Positions 1 to 6,771 of a stretch of DNA of 14,110 nt are shown piece after piece. Position numbers and translations under genes: made by a program. Below the pieces are notes generated by a model. That model saw only the letters and a program-made list of their open reading frames with translations, searched no databases and was not told where the DNA came from. The DNA is taken from NCBI GenBank assembly GCA_021788955.1, contig JAJYKC010000010.1:1-14110 (forward strand), given 5' to 3'. How positions within the stretch are numbered: the first letter of the stretch is position 1; every line of letters begins with the position of its first letter. The stretch comes from Acidobacteriota bacterium. GTDB lineage: Bacteria; Acidobacteriota; Terriglobia; Bryobacterales; Bryobacteraceae.

Positions 1-943
1 CGATCGGCTTCTTCACGGCTTCGCCGCCGCCCTGGTCGTTGTTGTTGTTCGTCCACACTCCCACTACATCAAACACGGGTGCTGTCTGGAAAGATGTGGT
101 TGGTCTGACGGATACGGTCAATGCGCCTTCCTGGTGACCACCCACCAATGTCCGTCACATAAGGGTCCCCTGGCAGCACAAGTGCGCGTCGTGGATGCTA
201 ACGGGGAGACCATCTGGATGAAGGCTTGAGACAAGGCCTTGTTCGCCCTGAACTTCCAGTGCCAGGGTACTCTCCTGCCCATTTGAAGTAAGCTTTTCCG
301 CCTATTCCATTTAGGGGATAGCGGCGGTGACGCCTGGGTTGCATAATCTAACGGATGATCCTGCATGCACCTGCGAAGCCAGCGGCGCGGCGCGCGGTGG
401 CTCGAGTATGAACCGCCGACTCTGCCGCCCTTTTGGAGGATTTCGGGATCCGAGGCAGGATCTGAGGAAGTCTGCGCTACCATCATGGCGGGTTTTGAGA
501 GTTCCGGGACGACCAGTGTGCCAAGGTCATGAGCAATCTGAGCGGCTACGGCACCTGAGCGCCCTGCCAGGTCGGCGCTCTGGGGGCGAGCAAAACGTAG
601 CTCGCCAGCCTTACTCAGACGCCGCCTCCGCCGCGGGACCGGGGCAGCTCTTGCCGCCAGAGGCTCTTCCTCCCATCGGAGCCGCTGCCCGCCTCCCGCG
701 CGGGGGCACGGTGCCCCTCGGCTGGATGGACCGTGACGCGCACAAGCAAACAGCCGCGGACTAAAAGCCGGACTCTCCCACCTGGCCCCGAGATTACGGA
801 CGCCCAGGTGAGGCTAAGAATTGAGCACCTTGCGGACGCGAATCAGCATATAGAACGGGGCAAGTAATAGGGCTGCCATCGAGCAGACAGGCCGCCCTCG
901 GCGTATCAGCGGCGGCAGGCTCTTCGCCGGCGCGAGGATACCG
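1..943. other. Gene-poor region, possible gene relics
   Basis: I see no intact gene here. Open frames at 118-486 (-) and 327-764 (+) are rich in Arg, Pro and Ser and lack a ribosome site or any recognisable domain, so I treat them as chance. There are short coding-like scraps with stops or frame changes between them. On + these are WKDVVGLTDTVNAPSW just before a TGA at about 126, VRVVDANGETIWMKA ending at 229, CAKVMSNLSGYGT ending near 558, and QVRLRIEHLADANQHIERGK ending near 869. On -, 1-90 reads VVGVWTNNNNDQGGGEAVKK. These could be remnants of decayed genes or edges of real ones, and the + and - readings of 1-125 cannot both be right. An inverted repeat CACCTGG/CCAGGTG lies at 779-785 and 804-810. 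Confidence 0.5.
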
Positions 944-965
944 CATAACTGCAAACTCTTGCGGG
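944..965 (+). promoter_or_regulatory. Putative enhancer site (UAS), copy 1
   Basis: The sequence CATAACTGCAAACTCTTGCG contains an imperfect palindrome (950-963) of the form TGCAAA-N2-TTTGCA. Very similar sequences lie upstream of the PEP-CTERM genes at 2215 and 6325. Its centre is about 116 bases upstream of the start predicted from the sigma-54-like element at 1047-1060, a usual distance for an enhancer-binding protein. Binding by a PrsR-type regulator is inference. Confidence 0.5.
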
Positions 966-1011
966 ACTCCGCTCCTCGAGACCCGGCTCGCTCAATTAAC
1001 CACGTGTTTTT

Positions 1012-1061
1012 CAGCGGATTGCAAGAATGTGTTCACCAAGAATAACGGCGTTCCGCTTGCA
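1012..1061 (+). promoter_or_regulatory. Sigma-54-type promoter with conserved block, copy 1
   Basis: Positions 1012-1048 form a block that matches 2090-2126 at 26 of 37 bases and the minus-strand block 6477-6441 at 23 of 37. The block ends in GG (1047-1048), followed by exactly 10 bases and GC (1059-1060), reading CGGCGTTCCGCTTGCA. This agrees with the -24/-12 consensus at GGC and TTGCA. The predicted start near 1072 gives a leader of about 126 bases before the PEP-CTERM gene at 1198. The block also contains TTGCAAG, which may be a second, weaker half-site of the upstream palindrome. Confidence 0.6.
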
Positions 1062-1197
1062 CAACCACTCGGGAGGAGTGGATACCCGCATGCAAGCGCC
1101 TTCAGCGTAAGCTCATACCGGCACAGGTTAAACTGGTGGCCCACTGGTTGGCAACAACGCGGCTATTGGAAGCAAGCCACTCGGAGGAGATCTGTAG

Positions 1198-1911
1198 ATG
1201 AGAAAATTGCTGATTTCGGCTACGGTTGTATTTGCGCTGGCAGGAGCATCCTGCTGGGCGGACATTCTAGATGATCCGCTACATGGGTACTGTGCGGGGG
1301 TCAATCAATGCATCGATAACGGCACGAATAGCCCCACAAGCACGAACCCCCCGGGCGATTTTGGCTTCACGGTTTCGCCGGGGCCCGCATCTGGAGACCT
1401 CCTGATTGACCTGCTAATTCCGAATAATGAGCCTTACGCCTCCTCGTACGCGCTCACGGGTTCCGTCGCCGGCACCGCTACCCTATTTAGCGGGACACCA
1501 TGGACGAGCGGGGATCTGGCCGCATATCTGACGATCAAAGCATCGCCCCCCAATTCGATCGGTGCGTACCTTCCCGCTGCCCAGACATTCGATCCGGGCG
1601 CGACAGGCTTTTTCGTGTTCCAAGTCGACTTGGGAACGTTAACCCTCAAGGGTCCGTCCGACCCGAATGTATTCCCTCTTGAAAACCTCACCGCCCAAAT
1701 CCCCGAAGGGTCCTATATCGTGGGGTTCCTGAATGAGGGGACCGCGACAAAACCAAACTGGATTGCCACCGCTAACAGTGGCGCGATCTTGGAGGATAGG
1801 CCGCTCCCCCCCGTCCCCGAGCCGACCGCCGTTGCCTTCTTCGCGACCGGGCTGCTGGCCGCCGGCTACCAGCTTCGCCGCAGGCAGCGGCGTTCGGACT
1901 GGACCTCGTAG
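1198..1911 (+). CDS. PEP-CTERM sorting domain protein
   Basis: This is a 237-residue exported protein with a signal peptide (about 1-21, ending CWA before DILDDP) and a C-terminal PEP-CTERM tail. The tail has Pro207-Glu208-Pro209 in VPEPTAVAFF, a hydrophobic segment to about 224, then the basic run RRRQRR. In this family an exosortase in the inner membrane recognises the tail and processes the protein on its way to the surface or extracellular matrix. The middle (22-200) is rich in Gly, Pro, Thr and Ser and probably beta-rich; I recognise no enzyme motif. The start is set by GGAGGAG at 1183-1189, eight bases before the ATG. A sigma-54-like promoter with an upstream palindrome precedes it. Its tail closely resembles that of the next gene (2215-2880), suggesting the same sorting enzyme. 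The function of the mature protein is unknown. Confidence 0.88.
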   Translation: MRKLLISATVVFALAGASCWADILDDPLHGYCAGVNQCIDNGTNSPTSTNPPGDFGFTVSPGPASGDLLIDLLIPNNEPYASSYALTGSVAGTATLFSGTPWTSGDLAAYLTIKASPPNSIGAYLPAAQTFDPGATGFFVFQVDLGTLTLKGPSDPNVFPLENLTAQIPEGSYIVGFLNEGTATKPNWIATANSGAILEDRPLPPVPEPTAVAFFATGLLAAGYQLRRRQRRSDWTS

Positions 1912-2020
1912 ACCCTCAATACGCAAGCCACAGGCCGAGGGCGAAAGCAGAAGACCGAACCTGAACCAGCATCCGGCACGGCAAAGCCCGGCGTCCCCGG
2001 TTTGTACCCAGGGCGTTCCA

Positions 2021-2040
2021 CATGATTGCAAACTTTTGCA
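2021..2040 (+). promoter_or_regulatory. Putative enhancer site (UAS), copy 2
   Basis: CATGATTGCAAACTTTTGCA contains the perfect palindrome TGCAAA-CT-TTTGCA at 2027-2040. It is the best-formed of the three copies and shares the flank TTCCACAT with the minus-strand copy near 6505-6524. Its centre lies about 117 bases upstream of the predicted sigma-54 start near 2150. The gap 1912-2214 between the two PEP-CTERM genes holds this site, the promoter at 2090-2139 and no gene. Confidence 0.55.
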
Positions 2041-2089
2041 GAAACGTGCTGCGATTAATCTGGAGGGCTCAGCCTATGTGCCTCTATTT

Positions 2090-2139
2090 CAGCAGATTGC
2101 AAGGATATGCTAACTAAAGAGAGTGGTCCTCCGTGTGCA
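2090..2139 (+). promoter_or_regulatory. Sigma-54-type promoter with conserved block, copy 2
   Basis: The conserved block at 2090-2126 (CAGCAGATTGCAAGGATATG and following) ends in TGG. GG is at 2125-2126 and GC at 2137-2138, with exactly 10 bases between (GTGGTCCTCCGTGTGCA). The invariant GG and GC of a -24/-12 promoter are kept; the -12 box is GTGCA rather than TTGCA. The predicted start near 2150 leaves a 65-base leader before the ATG at 2215. Confidence 0.55.
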
Positions 2140-2214
2140 TAGAAACGCCAGCCCCCTGGAAGTTTATCGTGCCATATGAATGGGGGAGCCATCGAGTCAC
2201 GAGGAGAAAAAACA

Positions 2215-2880
2215 ATGATTTCACGTTTACGCTTATGCGCTACAATCGCAATCGCCGGAGCGGCGATGTGCTTGGCGCCCGCTGCCCAGGCAGATCAGTC
2301 CGAAGTGGTTCTCTTACAGGGGTGCAATTCCGCGCTCTGCACCGGCACGGGAGGCACGGACGGTGTAACGACGTTTGGCCAAGTGACCAAGACAGTCAAC
2401 ACGGCGGGCACTGTAATTACTTTCGACCTAGTACTAGATCAGAACCTTCAACTAATCAATAGGGGCTTCGGCTTCAACGTAAGTCCATCCAACCTAAGCC
2501 TGACGCTGGGCAACGATATCTACGAGAATGGCTCTAGCACGGCGACAGGGGACGTCTATACCTTGTACACGGGCGTGCAACTCGACGGCTTCCAAAACTT
2601 CTCTTATGTTCTGGAGACCCCTTTTCACGGCAACAAGGGTGGTGTGACGGAGCTTAAGTTTACGGTGGGCGGCTCGGGCCTAAGCCTAGCAAGCGTGGAC
2701 CAGTCGAACGGTACCGCGATGTTTGCCGCAGAGGTGGGTATTATCGGTTCGACGTCTACAGGGTATATCGGCGACGGCACCCCTAGCCCCGTTCCCGAGC
2801 CGACCGCCATCGCCTTCTTCGGCACCGGCCTGCTAGCGGCGGGATTCGCACTGCGCCGGAAGATCAAACCTAACCGCTAG
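2215..2880 (+). CDS. PEP-CTERM sorting domain protein
   Basis: This is a 221-residue exported protein. The signal peptide is about 1-26 (hydrophobic core CATIAIAGAAMCLAPAAQA). The C-terminal tail begins VPEPTAIAFFGTGLLAAG, with Pro194-Glu195-Pro196 and a basic end (LRRKIK). The body has the alternating, Gly/Thr/Ser-rich pattern of a beta-sandwich secreted protein, with no catalytic motif seen. I chose the ATG at 2215 because GAGGAG lies 2201-2206 and the signal peptide then starts cleanly; an upstream in-frame ATG at 2176 would add 13 charged residues before it. The tail is nearly identical in style to that of the gene at 1198, and both share the same upstream promoter architecture, so they are likely co-regulated and sorted by the same exosortase. 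Mature function unknown. Confidence 0.88.
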   Translation: MISRLRLCATIAIAGAAMCLAPAAQADQSEVVLLQGCNSALCTGTGGTDGVTTFGQVTKTVNTAGTVITFDLVLDQNLQLINRGFGFNVSPSNLSLTLGNDIYENGSSTATGDVYTLYTGVQLDGFQNFSYVLETPFHGNKGGVTELKFTVGGSGLSLASVDQSNGTAMFAAEVGIIGSTSTGYIGDGTPSPVPEPTAIAFFGTGLLAAGFALRRKIKPNR

Positions 2881-2938
2881 AGCGGATCGCGCCGGGGTCT
2901 ATCGCCAAATGCTCTGAAGGGGTGTAGCCCGTACCTAG

Positions 2939-2953
2939 GGCCGCACCGCGGCC
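2939..2953 (+). terminator. Stem-loop after the second PEP-CTERM gene
   Basis: GGCCGC-ACC-GCGGCC is a perfect 6-bp stem with a 3-base loop, 58 bases after the stop at 2880. It is followed by AGTATTTGTG, only a weak T-rich stretch, so its role as an intrinsic terminator is uncertain. Confidence 0.4.
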
Positions 2954-3045
2954 AGTATTTGTGTCTCATGCCATACGCCCAGGAGCCGGCCCGTTCGACG
3001 TGTCTGGCCGAAATCCCTCCCAACAGCCTCGCCGCGTGGGCGTTT

Positions 3046-3063
3046 TGTCAACCTCCGTTGACA
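3046..3063. promoter_or_regulatory. Perfect inverted repeat, possible operator
   Basis: TGTCAAC-CTCC-GTTGACA is a perfect 7-bp inverted repeat with a 4-base spacer, 91 bases upstream of the ATG at 3154. Its right arm contains a consensus -35 hexamer (TTGACA, 3058-3063), but I find no convincing -10 at 16-18 bases. It could be a repressor site or a small stem-loop. No sigma-54-like GG-N10-GC element or TGCAAA palindrome is seen before this gene. Confidence 0.4.
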
Positions 3064-3153
3064 CCAATCCCCATCCCAAAAGAAAAAATTGAGATCTTGC
3101 CGGCCTTCGTGCTACTTTGTATTGCGAAGACTCTGAAAGAAGGTACGTTGCCG

Positions 3154-3822
3154 ATGCTCCGCTCATGCGCCTTGGCCGGCTTGGCGGCATTGATCTTGCA
3201 CGGATCCGCCGCCGGGACGCCCATCTTCGTCCCCATCTCCACCCCCGGCAGCACGACCGTTTGTTGCGGTATCTATACCAGTGCTACAAACGTGTTCGCC
3301 TTGCCCGGCACCGACGAAACTCTCTTCAACAACCTCACCAGCGGTTCCGAGACGCTTACCTTTTCCACTCAGTTCATGCGCCTGTCGGTCCCAACCACCT
3401 GGAATTCGTGGTCGTCGCCTCCTCAGTCGGAAACTTCCACTCCGGACGTTGCGTGGAGCAATTTCCAGAATAGTGCCACTCTCACCTTGAGCGCGCCTGT
3501 CGCCATCTTCGGATTTGAGCTCGAGCCGACTTACAGCGGCGTCCACCAATACACCGTCGGGTTTCTCAACGGCAGCACCCCCCTTGGGTCGATCGTGCTG
3601 TCCCCCTCTGGAGACGCTGGAGCACTGTTGTTCGCCGGCGAGGTCAGCGGCGCCCCCAACCTCAACCTGATCGACACCGTAACCATCTCCGGCGACTCCG
3701 ATTTCGCCTTGGCGAATATCCGCTACGGCGAGGTTCCGGAGCCGGCGTCTCTTCTCCTGGTTCTTGCCGGTGGGCTCATGATCGCGGGGCGGCGGATCTT
3801 AGCGAGCACCAGCCGGCGGTAG
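3154..3822 (+). CDS. PEP-CTERM sorting domain protein
   Basis: This is a 222-residue exported protein. The signal peptide is about 1-20 (MLRSCALAGLAALILHGSAA). The tail has Pro195-Glu196-Pro197 in VPEPASLLLVLAGGLMIAG, then RR and a short basic end. The middle has a beta-sandwich look, with patterns such as FGFELEP and DSDFALANIRYG just before the tail, seen in many PEP-CTERM proteins of unknown function. The start at 3154 follows GAAAGAAGG (3135-3143) and gives a proper signal peptide; the open frame extends upstream to 2959 without one. Its tail differs from the ATGLL/GTGLL tails of its neighbours, and it lacks their shared promoter element, so it may be regulated separately. A small GC hairpin follows the stop directly. 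Confidence 0.85.
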   Translation: MLRSCALAGLAALILHGSAAGTPIFVPISTPGSTTVCCGIYTSATNVFALPGTDETLFNNLTSGSETLTFSTQFMRLSVPTTWNSWSSPPQSETSTPDVAWSNFQNSATLTLSAPVAIFGFELEPTYSGVHQYTVGFLNGSTPLGSIVLSPSGDAGALLFAGEVSGAPNLNLIDTVTISGDSDFALANIRYGEVPEPASLLLVLAGGLMIAGRRILASTSRR

Positions 3823-3836
3823 CCGCGAAACCGCGG
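3823..3836 (+). terminator. Small GC hairpin after the stop
   Basis: CCGCG-AAAC-CGCGG is a perfect 5-bp stem with a 4-base loop starting right after the stop codon at 3822. It has no T tract, so termination is only a possibility. Confidence 0.25.
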
Positions 3837-3897
3837 AAGAGTACTGTAACCACACTGGGAGTTCCAGCACTAGCCCTACTCTGCGTACGCTTTCATC

Positions 3898-4257
3898 ATG
3901 GACTTTCGAGGTAATAAATCCGTGACGATCAAATACCGAAACGGGGCAACCGATGAGGCCGCCATTCTCTCCCGCACGGATACGACCATCCGCGCCGCTG
4001 TCCGTGGGCACGAGGACGTAGAGCTGTTCACTTCCATCCATGGGACTTGGGTATCGGAAGATTGTGAACCCGTTCAGATCGAGTTTGCCTGGGAGCAGTG
4101 CCCCCGGCTGGAAGTGGTTTCCGAGGCCGATTGCATATGTCCGAAGAGGCTGGCCGCCCGGCTCGTTCAGAGTTTGTTGATCCCGAATCCCGAACCTAGC
4201 GCCGCCAGCTTTCTTAATGTGCCCGGCTCCCGCCACGAAGCCTGTCTGCTGGTCTAA
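3898..4257 (+). CDS. Small hypothetical cytosolic protein
   Basis: This is a 119-residue protein with no signal peptide or membrane segment. The first 70 residues look like a compact beta-rich domain (VTIKYRNGATDEAAILSRTD, then ELFTSIHGTWVSEDCEPVQI and EFAWEQCPR). I have an impression of similar small proteins in Acidobacteria but cannot name a family. Three cysteines cluster at 56, 68 and about 78. The last 40 residues look less ordered. No clear ribosome site precedes the ATG, so the start is uncertain. It converges on the VanZ-like gene, with ten bases between the two stops. I assign no function. Confidence 0.6.
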   Translation: MDFRGNKSVTIKYRNGATDEAAILSRTDTTIRAAVRGHEDVELFTSIHGTWVSEDCEPVQIEFAWEQCPRLEVVSEADCICPKRLAARLVQSLLIPNPEPSAASFLNVPGSRHEACLLV

Positions 4258-4267
4258 AGCCGGATTC

Positions 4268-4663
4268 TCAATCGACGCTCGGCAAAACGCACCGCAAGAA
4301 CCCGGCCGAACGCATGGGAATACCCACCGCCAAACCCAAACACACGCCGATGGCGTCGGCAACCATGTCGCCAATTTCAAAGTCTCGCCAGCCGGAATAG
4401 AGCTGCCCGTATTCCAGCCCGATGCCCAAGGCAAGCGCACCAATAGCCGCTGCGGGGAGGAATCCGCGCTTCTCGTGAATCGCCGGCAGGAACGCCAGAA
4501 CCGCATAGGCGGCGCAATGTTCGATCTTGTCGTTGATATGGAGAAGGTCCAGGGCGCGCATCGGAGCAGAGTCTGAGGGCAGCAGCGACCCGACGACGAC
4601 GATCATGATGGCAAGCACCCAGGCTGCCCGAAGGAGTCTCCTGATCTGGCTGGGCTGGAGCAT
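4268..4663 (-). CDS. VanZ-like family membrane protein
   Basis: This is a 131-residue integral membrane protein of the VanZ-like family. It has four hydrophobic segments (about 12-28, 48-63, 69-84 and 101-116). Family signature positions are visible: SLLP near 26-29, DKIEH (45-49), the acidic E84 and Q87 in LEYGQ, and R93 with FEIGDMVADAIG (95-106). VanZ itself raises teicoplanin resistance, but most relatives have no known function, so no resistance role should be inferred. The length fits the family. No Shine-Dalgarno sequence precedes the ATG. A TATACT hexamer lies five bases upstream on this strand, which would fit a nearly leaderless transcript, but no well-spaced -35 is seen. Confidence 0.85.
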   Translation of the reverse strand: MLQPSQIRRLLRAAWVLAIMIVVVGSLLPSDSAPMRALDLLHINDKIEHCAAYAVLAFLPAIHEKRGFLPAAAIGALALGIGLEYGQLYSGWRDFEIGDMVADAIGVCLGLAVGIPMRSAGFLRCVLPSVD

Positions 4664-4819
4664 AATTCAGTATATGCACGCTGTGGAGTGCCGGGTTCAA
4701 CCGCTTACTCATAGTACTTTTTGGAGAATTCATCCGCACGGACTATTGTAGAGATACTGGAACCGGATAAGTACCAGCAGAACTCGCTTGTGAGCCTGGC
4801 GCGATGCCATACTCGGTGC

Positions 4820-5230
4820 ATGAACGCCGCTGTGTGTGTGATAGCGATTTTGGTATTAGGTGCCTGTTTCCTCCGATTTCGATCCGGATTGCGGGCCTGT
4901 GGCCGGGTCCGGTCGGTTCACAAAACCATGGCGCGCACACTCCAGACCTCGGTGCGGCGCGAGAACATCCGGCAATCCATTGCCGCGCTGCGGGTGAAGC
5001 GGGAAATTGTCGTCGAGCCTGCCGAAGTGCGAGCGGCAGCCCTCGCCGATCTACGCACGCGAATAGAGAGGATCCAGCTTCGGGGCGTGAGGGAGCGCAA
5101 TCGCCGAAGCGCCGGTTTCAACTGGGCCCGGTCGATGCGGCAGTCTCTCCATCGGTGCCTCCAGTTTCCGGCAGCCCTGTCTTACAAGACACAAGGCCCC
5201 GCTGAACCAGAGTTCCAGGGCAGCCGGTAG
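4820..5230 (+). CDS. Small membrane-anchored basic protein, hypothetical
   Basis: With this start it is a 136-residue protein having one N-terminal membrane segment (about 3-20, AAVCVIAILVLGACFLRF). A basic, probably helical stretch follows (40-95; RRENIRQSIAALRVKREIV, EVRAAALADLRTRIERIQLR), then an unstructured tail. The codon pattern over 4920-5110 favours this frame over the two others that are also open. I recognise no family. The start is not settled: the frame is open back to a TTG at 4721, which would add 33 residues before the membrane segment, and neither start has a clear ribosome site. It diverges from the VanZ-like gene. A relative of small signalling or envelope proteins is possible, but this is a guess. 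Confidence 0.45.
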   Translation: MNAAVCVIAILVLGACFLRFRSGLRACGRVRSVHKTMARTLQTSVRRENIRQSIAALRVKREIVVEPAEVRAAALADLRTRIERIQLRGVRERNRRSAGFNWARSMRQSLHRCLQFPAALSYKTQGPAEPEFQGSR

Positions 5231-5306
5231 AACATTCTCGCCACGCTCAGCTCTGACCACATGTTGCCTAAGTGCCTCGTTTAGCAAATACGGCTACGTA
5301 CCTGAA

Positions 5307-5345
5307 GACCGCTCCCTGATCGGAGCCGCGAGCGTAAGCGCGCGG
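5307..5345. repeat. REP-like intergenic palindrome
   Basis: The stretch GACCGCTCCCTGATCGGAGC followed by CCGCGAGCGTAAGCGCGCGG resembles palindromic intergenic repeats that I recall as abundant in Solibacter-type Acidobacteria and some Planctomycetes. The second half folds into a hairpin (5326-5345) with one mismatch and a GTAA loop, a GNRA tetraloop in RNA. Only one copy is visible here. The rest of the gap 5231-5536 shows nothing else I can support. Confidence 0.4.
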
Positions 5346-5536
5346 TGGCGACGGAATACGTCACCGTAATTCCGAACGGCGGTACTAAGTAACACGGTTG
5401 TGGCCCGCTTGGTGCGGGAATTAGCCAGTCGGCCGGAACCTAATCGACCCGCCGGCCTGAAGCCAGCACGCTGCGTGTGGGCGGTTCTACTGGTGCTCCG
5501 GGCCGCCGTTTCGTTCAAAGCCGAAATCCAGGAACG

Positions 5537-6325
5537 CTACGATTGCCTACGCCGCCGCAGCTTCACGAACGCGCCAGCCGACAGCAGTCCGGTTGCAAGC
5601 AGCAAGATCGAACTAGCCTCAGGGGTGGCGTAAACCTGCACATTGGCGTCGGAACTCTTGTCCCAGCCGTTCCCGTTGGAGTCCCAAGTCTGAACCGTCT
5701 GGTTTCCATTGGTTGTGTTGACATCGAGCCAGAGGAACTCGTTGTCCGCCCCTTGCTGTGTCGAGCCGCTCAGGGCCGCGTTGCTGGCGTGAAGGAACGC
5801 GTTTGCATAGTCTGGGCATGGCGAGCCTGGCAGGTCGCACTCGTAAGGCTGGTCCACAAAGAAGTCATACATCTGGCCCGCCGCGAGATTAAGATTGACC
5901 GCAAAATCCACCTGATAGATGTTCCAATAGCCCCCGTTGTTTCCCTGATATGAACTTCCGTCTGCATAAGTCACTTGGGTGGACGTATATGTGGTCGAGA
6001 TTTGGGAAATTGCGCTGCCGGCGTTGCCACCCCACAGAGAGAGGTCAGACGGCAAATATCCTGGGTTCTCTACGCCGGCGCCGACGACCCAAACCCGGAT
6101 ATCATCCACCGTGGCATTGGCTGCCAGGCTGAAGTCGTCACCGGGCAAGCGGTAGTCGGTCGGGTTCGAGTTCGGTTGGTTGTCAGACCATGACACATTG
6201 CTGCGGCTGCTTCCAGCCGCATTGTTCAGGTTAGCCGTCGGCAGCCCACGGTCAAAGACCAACTGGTCGGCGTATACAGTAGTGCCGAGGGATGCCACGA
6301 TCACAAGCCCACAGAAAAATTTCAT
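5537..6325 (-). CDS. PEP-CTERM-like sorting domain protein, PEA variant
   Basis: This is a 262-residue exported protein. The signal peptide is about 1-21 (MKFFCGLVIVASLGTTVYA). The tail reads TPEASSILLLATGLLSAG, then KLRRRRQS. It has the hydrophobic and basic parts of a PEP-CTERM signal, but the core is Pro235-Glu236-Ala237 instead of Pro-Glu-Pro. The body (22-230) looks like a beta-sandwich found in other PEP-CTERM proteins: DDFSLAANATVDDIRVWVVG, a Gly/Ser/Asn/Tyr-rich centre, and a CDLPGSPC pair that may form a disulfide. The ATG at 6325 is preceded by AGAGGTGGTGAAG; the open frame upstream to 6499 overlaps the promoter and is not coding. A sigma-54-type promoter on this strand (6477-6429) and an upstream palindrome match those of the genes at 1198 and 2215, tying it to the same regulon despite its orientation. 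Confidence 0.85.
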   Translation of the reverse strand: MKFFCGLVIVASLGTTVYADQLVFDRGLPTANLNNAAGSSRSNVSWSDNQPNSNPTDYRLPGDDFSLAANATVDDIRVWVVGAGVENPGYLPSDLSLWGGNAGSAISQISTTYTSTQVTYADGSSYQGNNGGYWNIYQVDFAVNLNLAAGQMYDFFVDQPYECDLPGSPCPDYANAFLHASNAALSGSTQQGADNEFLWLDVNTTNGNQTVQTWDSNGNGWDKSSDANVQVYATPEASSILLLATGLLSAGAFVKLRRRRQS

Positions 6326-6428
6326 CGCTTTTTCTTCACCACCTCTGGTAACGCTCTTTTCGGGCTTCCCATCGTGGCAGTTCTGGGAGCTGTACGCGGG
6401 CCACCCCCCTTTCGCCGCGAATGTACAT

Positions 6429-6477
6429 GCAAGCACATTACCATTATCTTTGGTTAACATGTTCCTGTTAACCAGCA
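6429..6477 (-). promoter_or_regulatory. Sigma-54-type promoter with conserved block, copy 3
   Basis: Read on the minus strand, 6477-6441 aligns with 1012-1048 at 23 of 37 bases and ends ATGG. GG is at 6442-6441, then exactly 10 bases, then GC at 6430-6429 (ATGGTAATGTGCTTGCA). Both -24 GG and -12 TTGCA are present. The predicted start near 6417 gives a 92-base leader. In this copy the block contains a perfect inverted repeat GGTTAACA-N6-TGTTAACC (6452-6473). Confidence 0.6.
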
Positions 6478-6504
6478 AGATGCAAACAGAAGGTCCCACG
6501 GCGT

Positions 6505-6524
6505 TGCAAAAACTTGCGGTTATG
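6505..6524 (-). promoter_or_regulatory. Putative enhancer site (UAS), copy 3
   Basis: On the minus strand this reads CATAACCGCAAGTTTTTGCA, matching the sites at 944-963 and 2021-2040. The palindrome is imperfect. Its centre lies about 95 bases upstream of the predicted start, 21 bases closer than in the other two copies (about two helical turns). Other than this site, its promoter and the promoter at 6662-6689, the divergent gap 6326-6771 shows no gene. Confidence 0.5.
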
Positions 6525-6661
6525 TGGAAGCATCGGGGATTCCCCTGTTGTCTGGTCCCAGTTTCGGGGTTCCACGTGGCTTCCCCCCTCGCGGAATGCT
6601 GCCGGGTAGATCCCCCGGGCGTGCAATGTAAGATTCTTTACTGTGTGGCTCCTCATTTTTC

Positions 6662-6689
6662 TTGACCACTGGAGGTTTGGCGGTATACA
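6662..6689 (+). promoter_or_regulatory. Sigma-70-type promoter
   Basis: TTGACC, 16 bases, then TATACA forms a good housekeeping promoter 83 bases before the ATG at 6772. It points away from the minus-strand PEP-CTERM gene, so the two divergent genes appear to use different sigma factors. Confidence 0.5.
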
Positions 6690-6771
6690 CTCCTTCCACA
6701 CAGTTCACCCGGGAGCAGCAAAGACGAATCCGTCCGCTTCCGGCAAACCCACAACTGAGGAGGAGAATGCC

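Noticed and set aside
327..764. 145-codon + frame
   Set aside because: Composition is Arg/Pro/Ala/Gly-rich with no hydrophobic core, ribosome site or recognisable domain.
1015..1030. TTGCAAG inside the conserved block as a -12 box
   Set aside because: No GG lies 10 bases upstream of this GC in either the first or second copy; the dyad at the block end fits in all three.
1029..1274. 81-codon + frame upstream of the first PEP-CTERM gene
   Set aside because: It overlaps the sigma-54-type promoter and the signal peptide of the real gene in another frame.
4671..4695. TTGAAC/TATACT promoter for the VanZ-like gene
   Set aside because: The spacing is 20 bases, too long for a confident sigma-70 promoter; only the TATACT is noted.
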